From NCBI GenBank assembly GCA_041390105.1, contig JAWKQO010000004.1, forward strand, positions 464,111-528,110: a stretch of DNA of 64,000 bases, given 5' to 3'. Shown one piece after another: positions 1-9,012 of this stretch (position 1 is its first letter; every line of letters starts with the position of its first letter). The stretch is from Gemmatimonadota bacterium. GTDB taxonomy: Bacteria; Gemmatimonadota; Gemmatimonadetes; Longimicrobiales; Gaopeijiaceae. A model generated the notes under the pieces. It saw nothing but the letters and a program-made list of their open reading frames with translations. It was not told the DNA's origin and ran no database searches. Both the position numbers and the translations under genes were made by a program.

Positions 1-1048
1 CGGTGACTCCCGGGTCGAAACCCACCTCGGCGATGGGATTGACGTCGGCGCCCCGCGAATACTGCACGAACAGCCGGCCCGCCTGGTACTCGACGTACTG
101 GCCGTCCGTATCGGTGAGGAGGTCCTCCCAGATGCCGCCTTCCCGTGACAGAGCCCACAACCACAGCTTCTGGCCGGGCATCTCCTCGTAGCGGGCCCAG
201 TGTCCGAACCCGTAGTCGTCGTCCCGGTAATATCCGCCGAAGTAGTCGTTCAGCTCACCCACCACATGGTAGGACTTGTGGCCGGCGAAGGTGTTCTGCG
301 CATAGGCCGGGAGCCAGCGCCCGGCGGCGTTCAGCGGCCAACTGCGCACGGTGCCGGAATGCTCGAGGAACGCGTTGCCGGGGATGCTCATCTCGAGATC
401 CGGGCGTGCGAACGCGGCTGCGGTCATCCAGTTGTAGTACGGCTGCTCCCAGGGCGTCGGATTGGTCCAGGTCGCTCGGGTCTCGAAGGCCGCCCGACCC
501 GGCTCCAGGCGGATCTCCACGCGCCAGGCGGTGCGGGAGGGAAGGTCCAGAGCCCCCACCACGCAGCTCACGCTGCCGTCTTCGTGTTCGAGCAACCTGT
601 AGTCGACGGGCGTCGCCGTGGAGGGTGTATGGCCGATGACGCCGAAGTTGAACTCGATGCCCCCCGACGTCCACGGGCCGCGCAAGGCGATGTTCCGAAA
701 CTTCAGGACCTCGTTGCGATAGATGAACTCGTGCCCGTTCTTCTTCACGACGGCGCCCCACACCTTGCCGCCCACCTCCGGCAGCACGAACACCTCCACC
801 AGGTCGTTCTCCAGCGTCACCACCGTCCATTCGCGCGGCTCCGCTGTGTGCGCGTAGCCCTCGAAGGTGTGGTAGGGATAGAGCCGCTCGTCACGCACCA
901 GCAGCGGGGTGGGGTCGGGCTCGGAGAACGGATAGGTGGGAATGACCCTCCGTTCCTCGTGGATGCGCGCGCGTTGCGCAGAGAGCGCCCCTGGAGCCCA
1001 GAGCAGACCCAGGGCGAGACCGACCAGAATGCCGCGAGGTCCCAGCAT
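1..1048 (-). CDS. DUF5107 domain protein, C-terminus beyond window
   Basis: The minus-strand frame from the ATG at 1046-1048 stays open to base 1, so the gene is cut by the window edge. A signal peptide ending near LSAQ is followed by a beta-rich domain with PEVGGKVWGA, RNEVLKFRNIALRGPW and GGIEFNFG. I recognise this as the DUF5107 pattern, a galactose-mutarotase-like sandwich usually followed by TPR repeats, so the missing part is probably TPR. It is the last visible gene downstream of the SusC/SusD genes on the same strand, which suggests a role in handling the imported glycan or glycoconjugate (inference). No catalytic activity is established for the family. Confidence 0.75.
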   Translation of the reverse strand, partial: MLGPRGILVGLALGLLWAPGALSAQRARIHEERRVIPTYPFSEPDPTPLLVRDERLYPYHTFEGYAHTAEPREWTVVTLENDLVEVFVLPEVGGKVWGAVVKKNGHEFIYRNEVLKFRNIALRGPWTSGGIEFNFGVIGHTPSTATPVDYRLLEHEDGSVSCVVGALDLPSRTAWRVEIRLEPGRAAFETRATWTNPTPWEQPYYNWMTAAAFARPDLEMSIPGNAFLEHSGTVRSWPLNAAGRWLPAYAQNTFAGHKSYHVVGELNDYFGGYYRDDDYGFGHWARYEEMPGQKLWLWALSREGGIWEDLLTDTDGQYVEYQAGRLFVQYSRGADVNPIAEVGFDPGVT

Positions 1049-1133
1049 GACCGACCCTGTGGAAGGAGCCGCCGCCCCGGCCCCGGGACGGACGGCCCAA
1101 CCTAGCAGGTCGACACCTGGCGTGCTGGCCGAC

Positions 1134-1964
1134 TCAGCGGGTGGGCTGGAAGCAGGCCAGCGCGGCAGCGGGGTCGGTCACGACGGCTGCCGGTTCGCCT
1201 CTCCGGGTGGTGATGACCAGCACGCCGTTGCCCGCCCGCGGGCCGTAGCGAGCGCTGGCCGCGGCACCGCGTACCACCTCGAGCCGATCGATGTCGGCCG
1301 GGTTCAGGTCGGCAAGACGAGAGAGCACGTCCAGCTCGGCCTCCGTTCCGCCCGTCACGGCGTCCGCACCCCCACCGATCCGCACCGTCGACAGCACCAC
1401 TCCATCGAGGACCACCAGGGGCTCGGAGCTTCCCAACAGACTGTGCACACCACGGAGGTCGATAGCGACGCTGCCCCCGGGGGCTCCGGACGTGCTACGC
1501 ACCCCCCCGACCCGCCCCTGCAGCGCCTGGGGGAGTGTGGCCGGAGCCCGGGCAAGGTCGGCGCCGTCTGTTCGGCTCACGGCCCACGCCTCGCCCGTGG
1601 AGGGGCGAAGCGCCATCCCCACCACGGTCAGGCCGTCCAACTCCACCAAGTGGTCGCCGAGCGGTAGGCTCACAGTGTCCGCGCCGATTCGAACCGTCAG
1701 CTCGTACGGCGAGAACCCGAGCGGTTCGATGCGAACGGTAACGTCCTGGTCAGCGGGGAGCGCGAGCGCGAAGCGGCCCGCAGGCGTGGCGCACACGATC
1801 TGACCCAGTTCCGGCAGGTGCACGGCAGCCCCTGCGAAGGGGACGCCGGCGCGGACGGGACGCACCCGCCCCTGCGCGCGCGTGGTCTGCGAAAGCAGGG
1901 ACGCCGGCTGCCCGAAGGCAGCGAATCCAGACATCAACAGGAGAAGCGCGGCGGCGCGACCCAT
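1134..1964 (-). CDS. Plug-only SusC-like protein without beta-barrel
   Basis: This is a 276-residue exported protein with a signal peptide (about 1-25), a carboxypeptidase-regulatory-like beta-sandwich (about 30-110) and a TonB-receptor plug (about 125-265). The plug contains LQGRVGGVR, GAPGGSVAIDLRG, PLVVLDGVVL and NGVLVITTRRG, all typical of SusC plugs. The 22-strand barrel that should follow is absent: the protein ends at LACFQPTR, about a quarter of SusC length. GAGGGGG precedes the ATG. It follows SusC/SusD on the same strand. It could be a stabilised remnant of a truncated susC, or a deliberate periplasmic plug protein. The frame is intact and the end clean, so I treat it as a gene. Confidence 0.8.
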   Translation of the reverse strand: MGRAAALLLLMSGFAAFGQPASLLSQTTRAQGRVRPVRAGVPFAGAAVHLPELGQIVCATPAGRFALALPADQDVTVRIEPLGFSPYELTVRIGADTVSLPLGDHLVELDGLTVVGMALRPSTGEAWAVSRTDGADLARAPATLPQALQGRVGGVRSTSGAPGGSVAIDLRGVHSLLGSSEPLVVLDGVVLSTVRIGGGADAVTGGTEAELDVLSRLADLNPADIDRLEVVRGAAASARYGPRAGNGVLVITTRRGEPAAVVTDPAAALACFQPTR

Positions 1965-2096
1965 GGAACCCCCTCGATCCGCCGACGCGTAGGCGGTCGG
2001 ACCGGATCACCACGTGGAAAGGGGAGGAACCCGCCTCGGGCCCCTCCCCTCTCTACCTACGGACCGCTGGTGTCGATCCTTGCAGCAGCCCCTCCC

Positions 2097-3461
2097 CTAC
2101 TGGGCGAAGAACGTGGCACACTCCGGCTGGCCCATGATGTCCCGGGCCAGACACTCGTTCTGCGGATAGGGGAAGCCTGGGTACACACCGTGGTTGGGAC
2201 GAGCCCGCGGCAGCTCGTCGAGCCTCCCGTACTGACGCATGTCGAGGTAGTGGAACCCGCCCTCCCACAGCAAGGACAGGAGCCTGTTGTAGAGGATCTC
2301 ATCCAAGGGATCCCCCGCGAAGGCGCTCAGGTCCGCCAGGCCACCCGAGCCCGAGCGAACGGCATTGACGTCTGCCAGCGCATCCGCCGTGTTGCCGAGC
2401 GCTACGTTGGCCTCGGCCCGCATCAGGAGCAGCTCGTCGTTGGTGATCCAGGGGAAGGACGACGTCAGGCTCTTGTAGACGTCCATGTCCTCGGTCACGG
2501 TGATCTCGTAGAGCGTGAAGGCCGGAATCACCCTGGTCTTGTCGAGCACCCGCTGATCCAGATCCCCGTTGGGCTGCTGCTGCGCGTCCGCCCGCAGCCT
2601 GGGGTGGGCGAAGTGCGACACCGTCGAGAAGAAGCCGTTGGGCGCATCGCCCGAGATCGTGCTGTGGTTGAAGTACACGCCAGCCTTCATGTTCCCGTTC
2701 CGATCTATGAAGGACTGGCCCAGCGCGCTCAACACGTCGTTCCACTGACCCTGATACTTGAGCGCCCGCGCCTTGAGGGCGCGGTTGACCGCGACGAACG
2801 ACGACGGCGTGTTGAAGCCATCGAAGCCGGAGGGCAGCTGGAAGGGGAAGGCCCCGCCGCCGCTCTGCAGATCGCTCAGCGCCTCGTCATAGAGGCTGTA
2901 GATGTACTGATGGACCTCGGCGGCACCCGAGATCGGCGTCAACTCTCCGCTCGGATCCGGGTTGGGATCCAGAGGAATGCCCAGTCCGATGGGGCGGTTG
3001 ATGATCATCTGCCAGAAGGCATCCGCCTTGATCGTTTTCACGAAGCCCCGGATCGCGTTCTTCTCCGCGTCCGTGAGCACGCTGGCATTGTCCACCGCTG
3101 TCAGTACCGTGTTGATGCCGGCGATCTGCGTGTACTGCCCGCCGAAGAAGAGACCGCCGTTGACTGGATCGATCGGATCTACCAGCGCGTCGGTCGTGGT
3201 GCGAGGCTCTTCGGGCCGGAGGTCGTATCCCTCGCGACCCCAGACGCCCAGGCGGCCCACCATTCCTTCCTTGAGTCCGCGATGGGTGGCGACGATGCCT
3301 TGGACCGCCGCCGCCAAGGTGCCTCGCGTGGGGGTACCGGTGAGGTCCTCCCGCGCCGGGTTGTTGAAGTTGGGCACCGTCAGGTCTTCGGTGCACCCGG
3401 TTGCCCAGGCGAGCGCGAGGAAAGCCGCCCCGACGCCCAGTCCTCTACGTATGGCGTTCAT
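2097..3461 (-). CDS. SusD/RagB-family nutrient-binding lipoprotein
   Basis: This 454-residue protein is the surface lid that captures substrate for the adjacent SusC channel. It begins with a lipoprotein signal (MNAIRRGLGVG, Cys after ALAWATG) and has the helical SusD layout with TPR-like pairs. Family-like segments include VPNFNNPAREDL near the N-terminus, NDELLLMRAEANVALGN late in the protein and WEGGFHYLDMRQYGR near the C-terminus. The ATG at 3459-3461 was chosen because GAGGAGG lies just upstream and the signal peptide starts there; an open frame continues further upstream but runs into susC. Only 10 bases separate it from the susC stop, so the two are co-transcribed. Substrate cannot be predicted from sequence alone. 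Confidence 0.92.
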   Translation of the reverse strand: MNAIRRGLGVGAAFLALAWATGCTEDLTVPNFNNPAREDLTGTPTRGTLAAAVQGIVATHRGLKEGMVGRLGVWGREGYDLRPEEPRTTTDALVDPIDPVNGGLFFGGQYTQIAGINTVLTAVDNASVLTDAEKNAIRGFVKTIKADAFWQMIINRPIGLGIPLDPNPDPSGELTPISGAAEVHQYIYSLYDEALSDLQSGGGAFPFQLPSGFDGFNTPSSFVAVNRALKARALKYQGQWNDVLSALGQSFIDRNGNMKAGVYFNHSTISGDAPNGFFSTVSHFAHPRLRADAQQQPNGDLDQRVLDKTRVIPAFTLYEITVTEDMDVYKSLTSSFPWITNDELLLMRAEANVALGNTADALADVNAVRSGSGGLADLSAFAGDPLDEILYNRLLSLLWEGGFHYLDMRQYGRLDELPRARPNHGVYPGFPYPQNECLARDIMGQPECATFFAQ

Positions 3462-3471
3462 GGTTGCCTCC

Positions 3472-6400
3472 TCAGAACGAAAGGTCCACCGAGAACCAGA
3501 AACTCCGGCTCGGTGGGTAGGGGGCGACGTCGATGTTCCGCGCGATGGCTTGCGCACCGAAGTTCGACACTTCGGGATCGAGCCCGCTGTAGCTGGTGAA
3601 GCGCAGGAGGTTCCGGCCCGAGAGGCTGATGCGCATGCTCTCCACGCCGTCCCAGAACCGCAACGCGTTGCCAGCCGGCACGTCGTAGGTGAGCGTGAGC
3701 TCACGGAGCTTCACGAAGGAGCCGTCCTCGACCCAGATCTTGGACGTGCGCCCGGGATAGAGGCGCAGGCGCTGCTCGCCCAGCGTCTCGCTGCCGACGC
3801 AGTCGGTGACACAGGGATCGTTGAAATCCCCAGACGTGCGGCTCAGGTCGAACAGCCAGGCGGTCAGGTTGACCACGTCGCCACCGTGCTGCCAGTCCCA
3901 GAGCGAGTACAGGTTGAAGTTTCCGAAGCTGAAGTCGTTCGAGAAGCCCATGCGGAAGTCTGGGTTGGCATCCCCGATGCCCGTCACGATGCGCGTCCCC
4001 ACCGCCGTGCCCGGATCGCAGGGGCCACCCGTCACGCAGCGCGGGTCGTTGGCCACCACGGTGTCACGTCCCACGATCTGGGTGGGCGACTTGCCCTCCT
4101 CGATCTGGAATCCGCCCAGGGCGGTTCCGAATCCGCCGGCCGCGAAGGGCGGAACCGGCAGCTCCTTCACCTCGGACCGGTCCGTGGAGAAGGTCGTGGT
4201 CGAGGACCACTGGAAGTTGTCCGTCTGTACGGGGACGACTCTCAGCGAGGACTCGATGCCGCGCGTCTCCAGCACGCCGCCGTTGAAGATGGCGGTGGCG
4301 TATCCGGTGGACGGAGGCAGCGCCCGCCGGAGCAGCAGCTCCGTGATCCGGCGCTCGTAGGCGGTGAACTCCCACTGTGCCACCCGGTCCAGCAGGGTGG
4401 CGTCGAAGCCCAGCTCCACCTCACGCTGGCGCTCGGGGTGCAGGTCTTCAGAGACCGTCGTGGTGGAGATGTTGAGCGTCTGCAAGCCAGCGATGTTGCC
4501 CGAGTTCAGCACGGAGAACTTGTCCCCATAGCGCGGCTGGTTGCCGGTCTGGCCCCAGGCGCCGCGCAGCTTGAACTCGTCGACCAGGCCGGGCGCCAGG
4601 TCCACGAAGCGGTAGGCCGCCGCGAACTTCGGATAATAGAAGAACTCACCGGGGTCGGCGTTGTTCGAGCTCTTGTCGGCGCGGATGCCCGCGACCAGCG
4701 TCAGGCGCTCGTCCAACAGCAGCAACTCTTCCTGCCCGAAGAACCCGAGGTCCTTCGTGCGCTGCCGGCGCTGGAACACGCCCGGGTTGGTGCCCTGATC
4801 GATGTTGGACTGACCCACGATCAGGTCCTCGTTCAGGATGCGGGCGATATCCAGATCGACGTCCTCGTACTGGATGCCCAGTGAGGTGGTCGCCGAGAGG
4901 CCCGACCCGAGTCCGTAGCGATGCACCAGGTTGGTGCTGAGGTTCAGGTTGCGATTGGTGGTGTTCCCCAGGAAGGTGGTGCCCGCCTTGCCGTCATCCA
5001 GCTCGTATTGCAGGTCAGGCGGCGAGAACACGTTGTTCTTGAGGCTGAAGAAGTCCACGCCGCCGGTGGCGATCAACTGCATGGACTGGTTCTCACGGCT
5101 CCAGAGGTCGGCCGTGAGATCCGCCGAGGCGATCATGCGCCACACCTCTTCGTCGTTGAGAGCCCTGCTGGCGGTCTCCAGCGGATTGGAGTTGGCGAAG
5201 GGATTGTCCGGAAACTCTCCGTCCGCCCCGGCCTGGATGTCCACGAAGGTGGGCGTTTGCGGGAACGTCATCCAGTAGCTGATGGACCGGTTGTCGTTGT
5301 TCGTGAAGCCCCGGCCCGTCTTGGAGCGCACCAGATTGGTGTTCAGGCCCAGTGTGGCGAACGAGCCCAGGTTCTGGTCCAGGTTCAGACGGAGGGACTG
5401 CTTGTCGTAGTAGGTGCCGGTGATGATGCCTCCGTCATGCTTCACCAGACCGGACGCGAAGTAGCGCGTGTTGGCGCTGCCACCACTTACGCTGGCAGCG
5501 GTCTCGAACGACAGCGGGTTGTTCCCCGCGATCTCCTCCTCGTGGTCGTAGACCCGTCCGGCCACGAAGTAGTCGGCGGCGCGGGGGCCGAAGGCCTCCA
5601 CCGCCTCATCGAGGTTCTCGAAGACGCGTAGGCCCAACTTGTTGGCCAGATCGAACGTGCCGAAGCGCTGCGTGAAGCTGTAGCGAGGCGCGCCTTCGCG
5701 ACCCTGCTTGGTGGTGATGATGATCACGCCGTTGGACGCTTTGGAGCCGTAGATGGCCGCCGCCGATCCGCCCTTCAAGACCTCGATGCTCTCGATGTCG
5801 TTGGGGTTCAGGTCGGCGATGCGGTTGGGCGCGTTGTCCTGGTTGCTGGCGAACCCGTTGTTGAAGGAGCCGCCGCTGGCACGGGTGATCACGTTGGTAC
5901 CGCCGTCGACGGACACGTCGGAGACGATGACGCCGTCGATGACGTAGAGCGGGGTGGCCGCTCCGATGATCGAGGTGACCCCACGCAGGTTGATCTGCAT
6001 GCCACCACCGGGAGCGCCGGAGTTGGCCTGGATGTCCGCGCCCGCGATCTTACCCGCAAGCTGCTGCTCCACGGTGGCGGCGGGCACCTGCGTCAGCTCC
6101 GCCGCGTTCACCGTGGCAACGGCATTCGCCAGGTTGCGACGGGCCACGCTGGTGACCTGCCCGGTGACCACCAGCTCGTCGAGACGCAGCACGTCCTGGG
6201 TGAGCTGGACCATGACGCTGGACTGGTTCTCGCCCACCTCGACGACCTCGGTGCGCCAGCCCAGCAGACTCACCTGCAGGCGGACGGGACCAGTGGGCAC
6301 GGCGAGGACGAAACGGCCTTCACGGTCGGTGAAGGTGCCGACGCGCGTTCCCACCAACTGGATCGCGACGTCGTTCAGGGGTTGGGCTCCGGACTCGGCG

Positions 6401-6495
6401 ACGACCTGACCCCTCACCTCCCGCTGCTGTGCGACCAGCGGCATCGGTAGGGCCAACGCCAAGAGGAGTCCCAGGCGGACAGGGACTCGCAACAT
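3472..6495 (-). CDS. SusC/RagA-family TonB-linked outer membrane protein
   Basis: This 1007-residue TonB-dependent channel pairs with the SusD protein to import oligomeric nutrients. It has a signal peptide ending MPLVAQ, a carboxypeptidase-regulatory-like domain (about 23-105, REVRGQVVAESG), a plug (about 115-225, with GAPGGGMQINLRGVTS, PLYVIDGVIV and SNGVIIITTKQG) and a long beta-barrel ending in the outer-membrane signature SFWFSVDLSF with terminal Phe. The ATG at 6493-6495 is preceded by CTGGAGG; an upstream in-frame start would add 32 residues that do not look like a signal peptide. Length fits the family. The 192 bases before the next gene upstream presumably hold the promoter. Confidence 0.94.
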   Translation of the reverse strand: MLRVPVRLGLLLALALPMPLVAQQREVRGQVVAESGAQPLNDVAIQLVGTRVGTFTDREGRFVLAVPTGPVRLQVSLLGWRTEVVEVGENQSSVMVQLTQDVLRLDELVVTGQVTSVARRNLANAVATVNAAELTQVPAATVEQQLAGKIAGADIQANSGAPGGGMQINLRGVTSIIGAATPLYVIDGVIVSDVSVDGGTNVITRASGGSFNNGFASNQDNAPNRIADLNPNDIESIEVLKGGSAAAIYGSKASNGVIIITTKQGREGAPRYSFTQRFGTFDLANKLGLRVFENLDEAVEAFGPRAADYFVAGRVYDHEEEIAGNNPLSFETAASVSGGSANTRYFASGLVKHDGGIITGTYYDKQSLRLNLDQNLGSFATLGLNTNLVRSKTGRGFTNNDNRSISYWMTFPQTPTFVDIQAGADGEFPDNPFANSNPLETASRALNDEEVWRMIASADLTADLWSRENQSMQLIATGGVDFFSLKNNVFSPPDLQYELDDGKAGTTFLGNTTNRNLNLSTNLVHRYGLGSGLSATTSLGIQYEDVDLDIARILNEDLIVGQSNIDQGTNPGVFQRRQRTKDLGFFGQEELLLLDERLTLVAGIRADKSSNNADPGEFFYYPKFAAAYRFVDLAPGLVDEFKLRGAWGQTGNQPRYGDKFSVLNSGNIAGLQTLNISTTTVSEDLHPERQREVELGFDATLLDRVAQWEFTAYERRITELLLRRALPPSTGYATAIFNGGVLETRGIESSLRVVPVQTDNFQWSSTTTFSTDRSEVKELPVPPFAAGGFGTALGGFQIEEGKSPTQIVGRDTVVANDPRCVTGGPCDPGTAVGTRIVTGIGDANPDFRMGFSNDFSFGNFNLYSLWDWQHGGDVVNLTAWLFDLSRTSGDFNDPCVTDCVGSETLGEQRLRLYPGRTSKIWVEDGSFVKLRELTLTYDVPAGNALRFWDGVESMRISLSGRNLLRFTSYSGLDPEVSNFGAQAIARNIDVAPYPPSRSFWFSVDLSF

Positions 6496-6687
6496 TGTGA
6501 CCTCCAGAAAAGAGGGCGTCGGGGAAGGGAACCCCGACCTGGGGGATACATGGACATTCTGGGTGGGCGTCGGCCGCTCGAACAAGAGCACGCGGCGTGG
6601 GCGGGGCGTCTTGCGGCGAACGGATCGGGCCGAGGCTGACGCTCAGAGGCGCTTCGCTCGCACCCGCCGGGCGCAGGCCGAGCGTTC

Positions 6688-7116
6688 CTATCTCGTCCGC
6701 AGCGACGACTGCGCCAGGTTGTTCTGCAGGGTCCAGACGATGACGATTCCCGCTTCGATGCGTACGGAGGGACTGCGATAGACCTCCGAGCTACCCACCG
6801 GATCGGCCAGCAGCGCGATGGTCTCGCCCGCCGGGGCAACCTCGGCGGGAATGCGGAAGCGACGCTCGGAAAGCGCCGACGACAGACCCAACCGGTGGCG
6901 CACGCCCCCCCGCTCCACCAGAACAGTGATGTCGGTCCAGCCTTTGTTCGAGACCTCGAGCACGACGGCGGATGGGCTCCCGCCGAACCGGGGCCGTACA
7001 CAACCCTCGGCACCGGCCAGGAGCAGCACCAGTGCGAGAAGCGCCCGGCACAAGGCCGGCCCGAAGAGGCGTATGGCCACGTTGGAAGGTACGGGAGCAA
7101 CGAGAGACTCCGCCAT
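6688..7116 (-). CDS. Small putative lipoprotein, beta-sandwich
   Basis: This 142-residue protein has an N-terminal hydrophobic segment (ALLALVLLLAG) followed by Cys in AEGC, a weak lipobox, then a small beta-rich domain with VLEVSNKGWTDITVLVERGG and ERRFRIPAEVA. From memory this resembles short lipoproteins of Gemmatimonadota that share a V-x-N-x-x-x-x-D-x-T-V-x-V-x-R-G-G pattern. Function is unknown. It is divergent from the PGM1-type ligase, and its stop is 192 bases upstream of the susC start. Confidence 0.6.
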   Translation of the reverse strand: MAESLVAPVPSNVAIRLFGPALCRALLALVLLLAGAEGCVRPRFGGSPSAVVLEVSNKGWTDITVLVERGGVRHRLGLSSALSERRFRIPAEVAPAGETIALLADPVGSSEVYRSPSVRIEAGIVIVWTLQNNLAQSSLRTR

Positions 7117-7218
7117 CGGGACGGCGGCGATTGCCTCAAGTGCGGTCGGCGTCTCATTGTGGGTCGCGGCAGGACCGTCCCGGCCCGCTCGCCGGGCCCG
7201 CCCCTCGCTGGAGTGCGC

Positions 7219-8832
7219 ATGTCCGACTTCCCCCCGGGCTCCTCGTACGGCCCGCTCGGCTCAGCGGCGGAGCTGGAGGCCTTCGAACGGCTCAAGCTGC
7301 GCCTGCCCGACACCGCCCGGGCCATCCTGCACCAGCCGGGGTTCCAGCACACCACGGTCGTGGTCCCGTCCATCAGCGTGAACCAGGAGGAGCTCCGGAA
7401 GATCAGCGGAGCCGCGTTCTACGAGGAGCGTCTGCTCTTCACGCTGATCCGCCTGGCCAACCCCGCGGCCCGCCTGGTGTATGTGACCAGCCAGCCCGTA
7501 CACCCCGACATCCTGGAGTACTATCTCCAGCATCTTCCCGGGGTCCCGATGCGGCACGCCCTGCGGCGGCTTCTGATCCTCCGACTCTACGACGCCTCTC
7601 CCCGCCCGCTGACCGAGAAGATCCTGGAGCGGCCGCGCGTGATCCGCCGGATCCGCGACTGGGTGGGAGATGTGGACCGCGCCTACCTCACCGTCTTCAA
7701 CTCGACGCCGCTGGAGCGCAGGCTCGCGGTCGAATTGGGGGTCCCGCTCAACGCCGTGGACCCTGCCCTGCTGTGGCTCGGGACCAAGTCCGGCGCCAAG
7801 CTCGTGTTCGAGGAGGCCGGGGTGCCCTTCCCGGCGGGTCGGACCGGTGTACGCTCCGAGACCGACGTGACGCAGGCCCTGGTCGAGCTGGCCGGCAAGC
7901 GACCCGGTCTTCGCCAGGCGATTGTCAAACTCAACGACAGCTTCGCAGGCGAGGGCAACGCCATCTATACGTACCCGGACGCGTTGCCCGAGGCACCGGA
8001 GCAGCGCAGCACCGAGATCCAGGGCGCCTTGCCCTCCCTCGCCTTCGCGGGTCAAGGCGAGCAGTACGGCCCGTTCATGCGGAAGCTCACCGAAATGGGA
8101 GGGATCGTCGAAGAACGGATCGAGGGAAAGGAGTTCTTCTCGCCCAGTGTGCAGCTCCGCATCCACCCCGACGGCGAGCTGGCGCTGGTCTCCACGCACG
8201 ACCAGGTCCTGGGCGGCGAATCCGCGCAAGCATACGTCGGGTGCCGGTTTCCAGCCGCCGACGGCTACCGGGCCCTCATCCAGGAAGCCGGACTGAAGAT
8301 CGGCCGGGTGCTCGCGGAGCGAGGCGTGCTGGGTCGCTTCGGGATCGACTTCGTGTTGTCCCGTGATCCCGGTGGGCCGTGGCAGGCCCACGCGATCGAG
8401 ATCAACCTGCGCATGGGGGGCACCACCCCACCGTTCATGGCCCTCGAGTTCCTGACGGGTGGAAAGCTGGACCTCGATACGGGCCTGTATCACACCGCCA
8501 ACGGGGCACGGAAGTACTACACGGCCACGGATCACCTGCGCTCGCCGGCCTATCGCGGGCTGCTCCCGGAGGACCTGGTCGAGCTTCTGGTGTCGCACCG
8601 CCTCCACTTCAATCACAGCACCAACTCCGGCGTCCTCTTCTACATGATCGGAGCCCTGTCCCAGTACGGGAAGCTCGGCCTGACCTCCATCGGAAACAGC
8701 CACGACGAGGCGGACGAGCTCTACCGGACCACGGTGGGCATCCTGGACCGGGAGACCGGGGCGGAAGGCCCCGTTGGAATCGACCTGCCGCGGGCTCTCT
8801 TCTCGGAGGCCTCACCGACCCGGCTGGAGTAG
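7219..8832 (+). CDS. PGM1-type ATP-grasp peptide ligase
   Basis: This 537-residue protein resembles the ATP-grasp peptide ligase PGM1 of pheganomycin biosynthesis and related proteins. A pre-ATP-grasp domain (about 40-200, with QHTTVVVPSISVNQEEL and AARLVYVTSQPVHPDILEYY) is followed by the ATP-grasp core (about 200-430, with VKLNDSFAGEGNA, EGKEFFSPSVQLR and the metal-site segment AIEINLRMGGTTPP). The C-terminal part (about 430-525, LHFNHSTNSGVLFYMIGAL and TSIGNSHDEADELY) matches the PGM1 C-terminal domain. It should activate a carboxylate as acyl-phosphate and join it to an amine; the substrate is unknown. The ATG at 7219 directly precedes the conserved region. It sits alone before glgP, not beside precursor-peptide genes. 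Confidence 0.8.
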   Translation: MSDFPPGSSYGPLGSAAELEAFERLKLRLPDTARAILHQPGFQHTTVVVPSISVNQEELRKISGAAFYEERLLFTLIRLANPAARLVYVTSQPVHPDILEYYLQHLPGVPMRHALRRLLILRLYDASPRPLTEKILERPRVIRRIRDWVGDVDRAYLTVFNSTPLERRLAVELGVPLNAVDPALLWLGTKSGAKLVFEEAGVPFPAGRTGVRSETDVTQALVELAGKRPGLRQAIVKLNDSFAGEGNAIYTYPDALPEAPEQRSTEIQGALPSLAFAGQGEQYGPFMRKLTEMGGIVEERIEGKEFFSPSVQLRIHPDGELALVSTHDQVLGGESAQAYVGCRFPAADGYRALIQEAGLKIGRVLAERGVLGRFGIDFVLSRDPGGPWQAHAIEINLRMGGTTPPFMALEFLTGGKLDLDTGLYHTANGARKYYTATDHLRSPAYRGLLPEDLVELLVSHRLHFNHSTNSGVLFYMIGALSQYGKLGLTSIGNSHDEADELYRTTVGILDRETGAEGPVGIDLPRALFSEASPTRLE

Positions 8833-9012
8833 CGCCCGGCGGCGAGCCGCGCGCGTGGGGCTCCATAGGTGGCGGGACGAGGGGGGTTTGCGGGCCGCCC
8901 CGCTCTCGGGGCTTCACCCGCGGGGGGTCGTCGACCAGATTTCCGGGCTTGTTTCCTGCACCGATCGGTACCCAGGGACCGCCCGGTGGCCCCACAGAGT
9001 TGTTTTGAGCGC

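Noticed and set aside
6496..6687. A promoter consensus for susC
   Set aside because: No convincing -35/-10 pair or palindrome was seen in the 192 bases.
8833..9012. Possible small gene or riboswitch before glgP
   Set aside because: The open frames are low-complexity without a ribosome site, and no conserved RNA structure was recognisable by eye.
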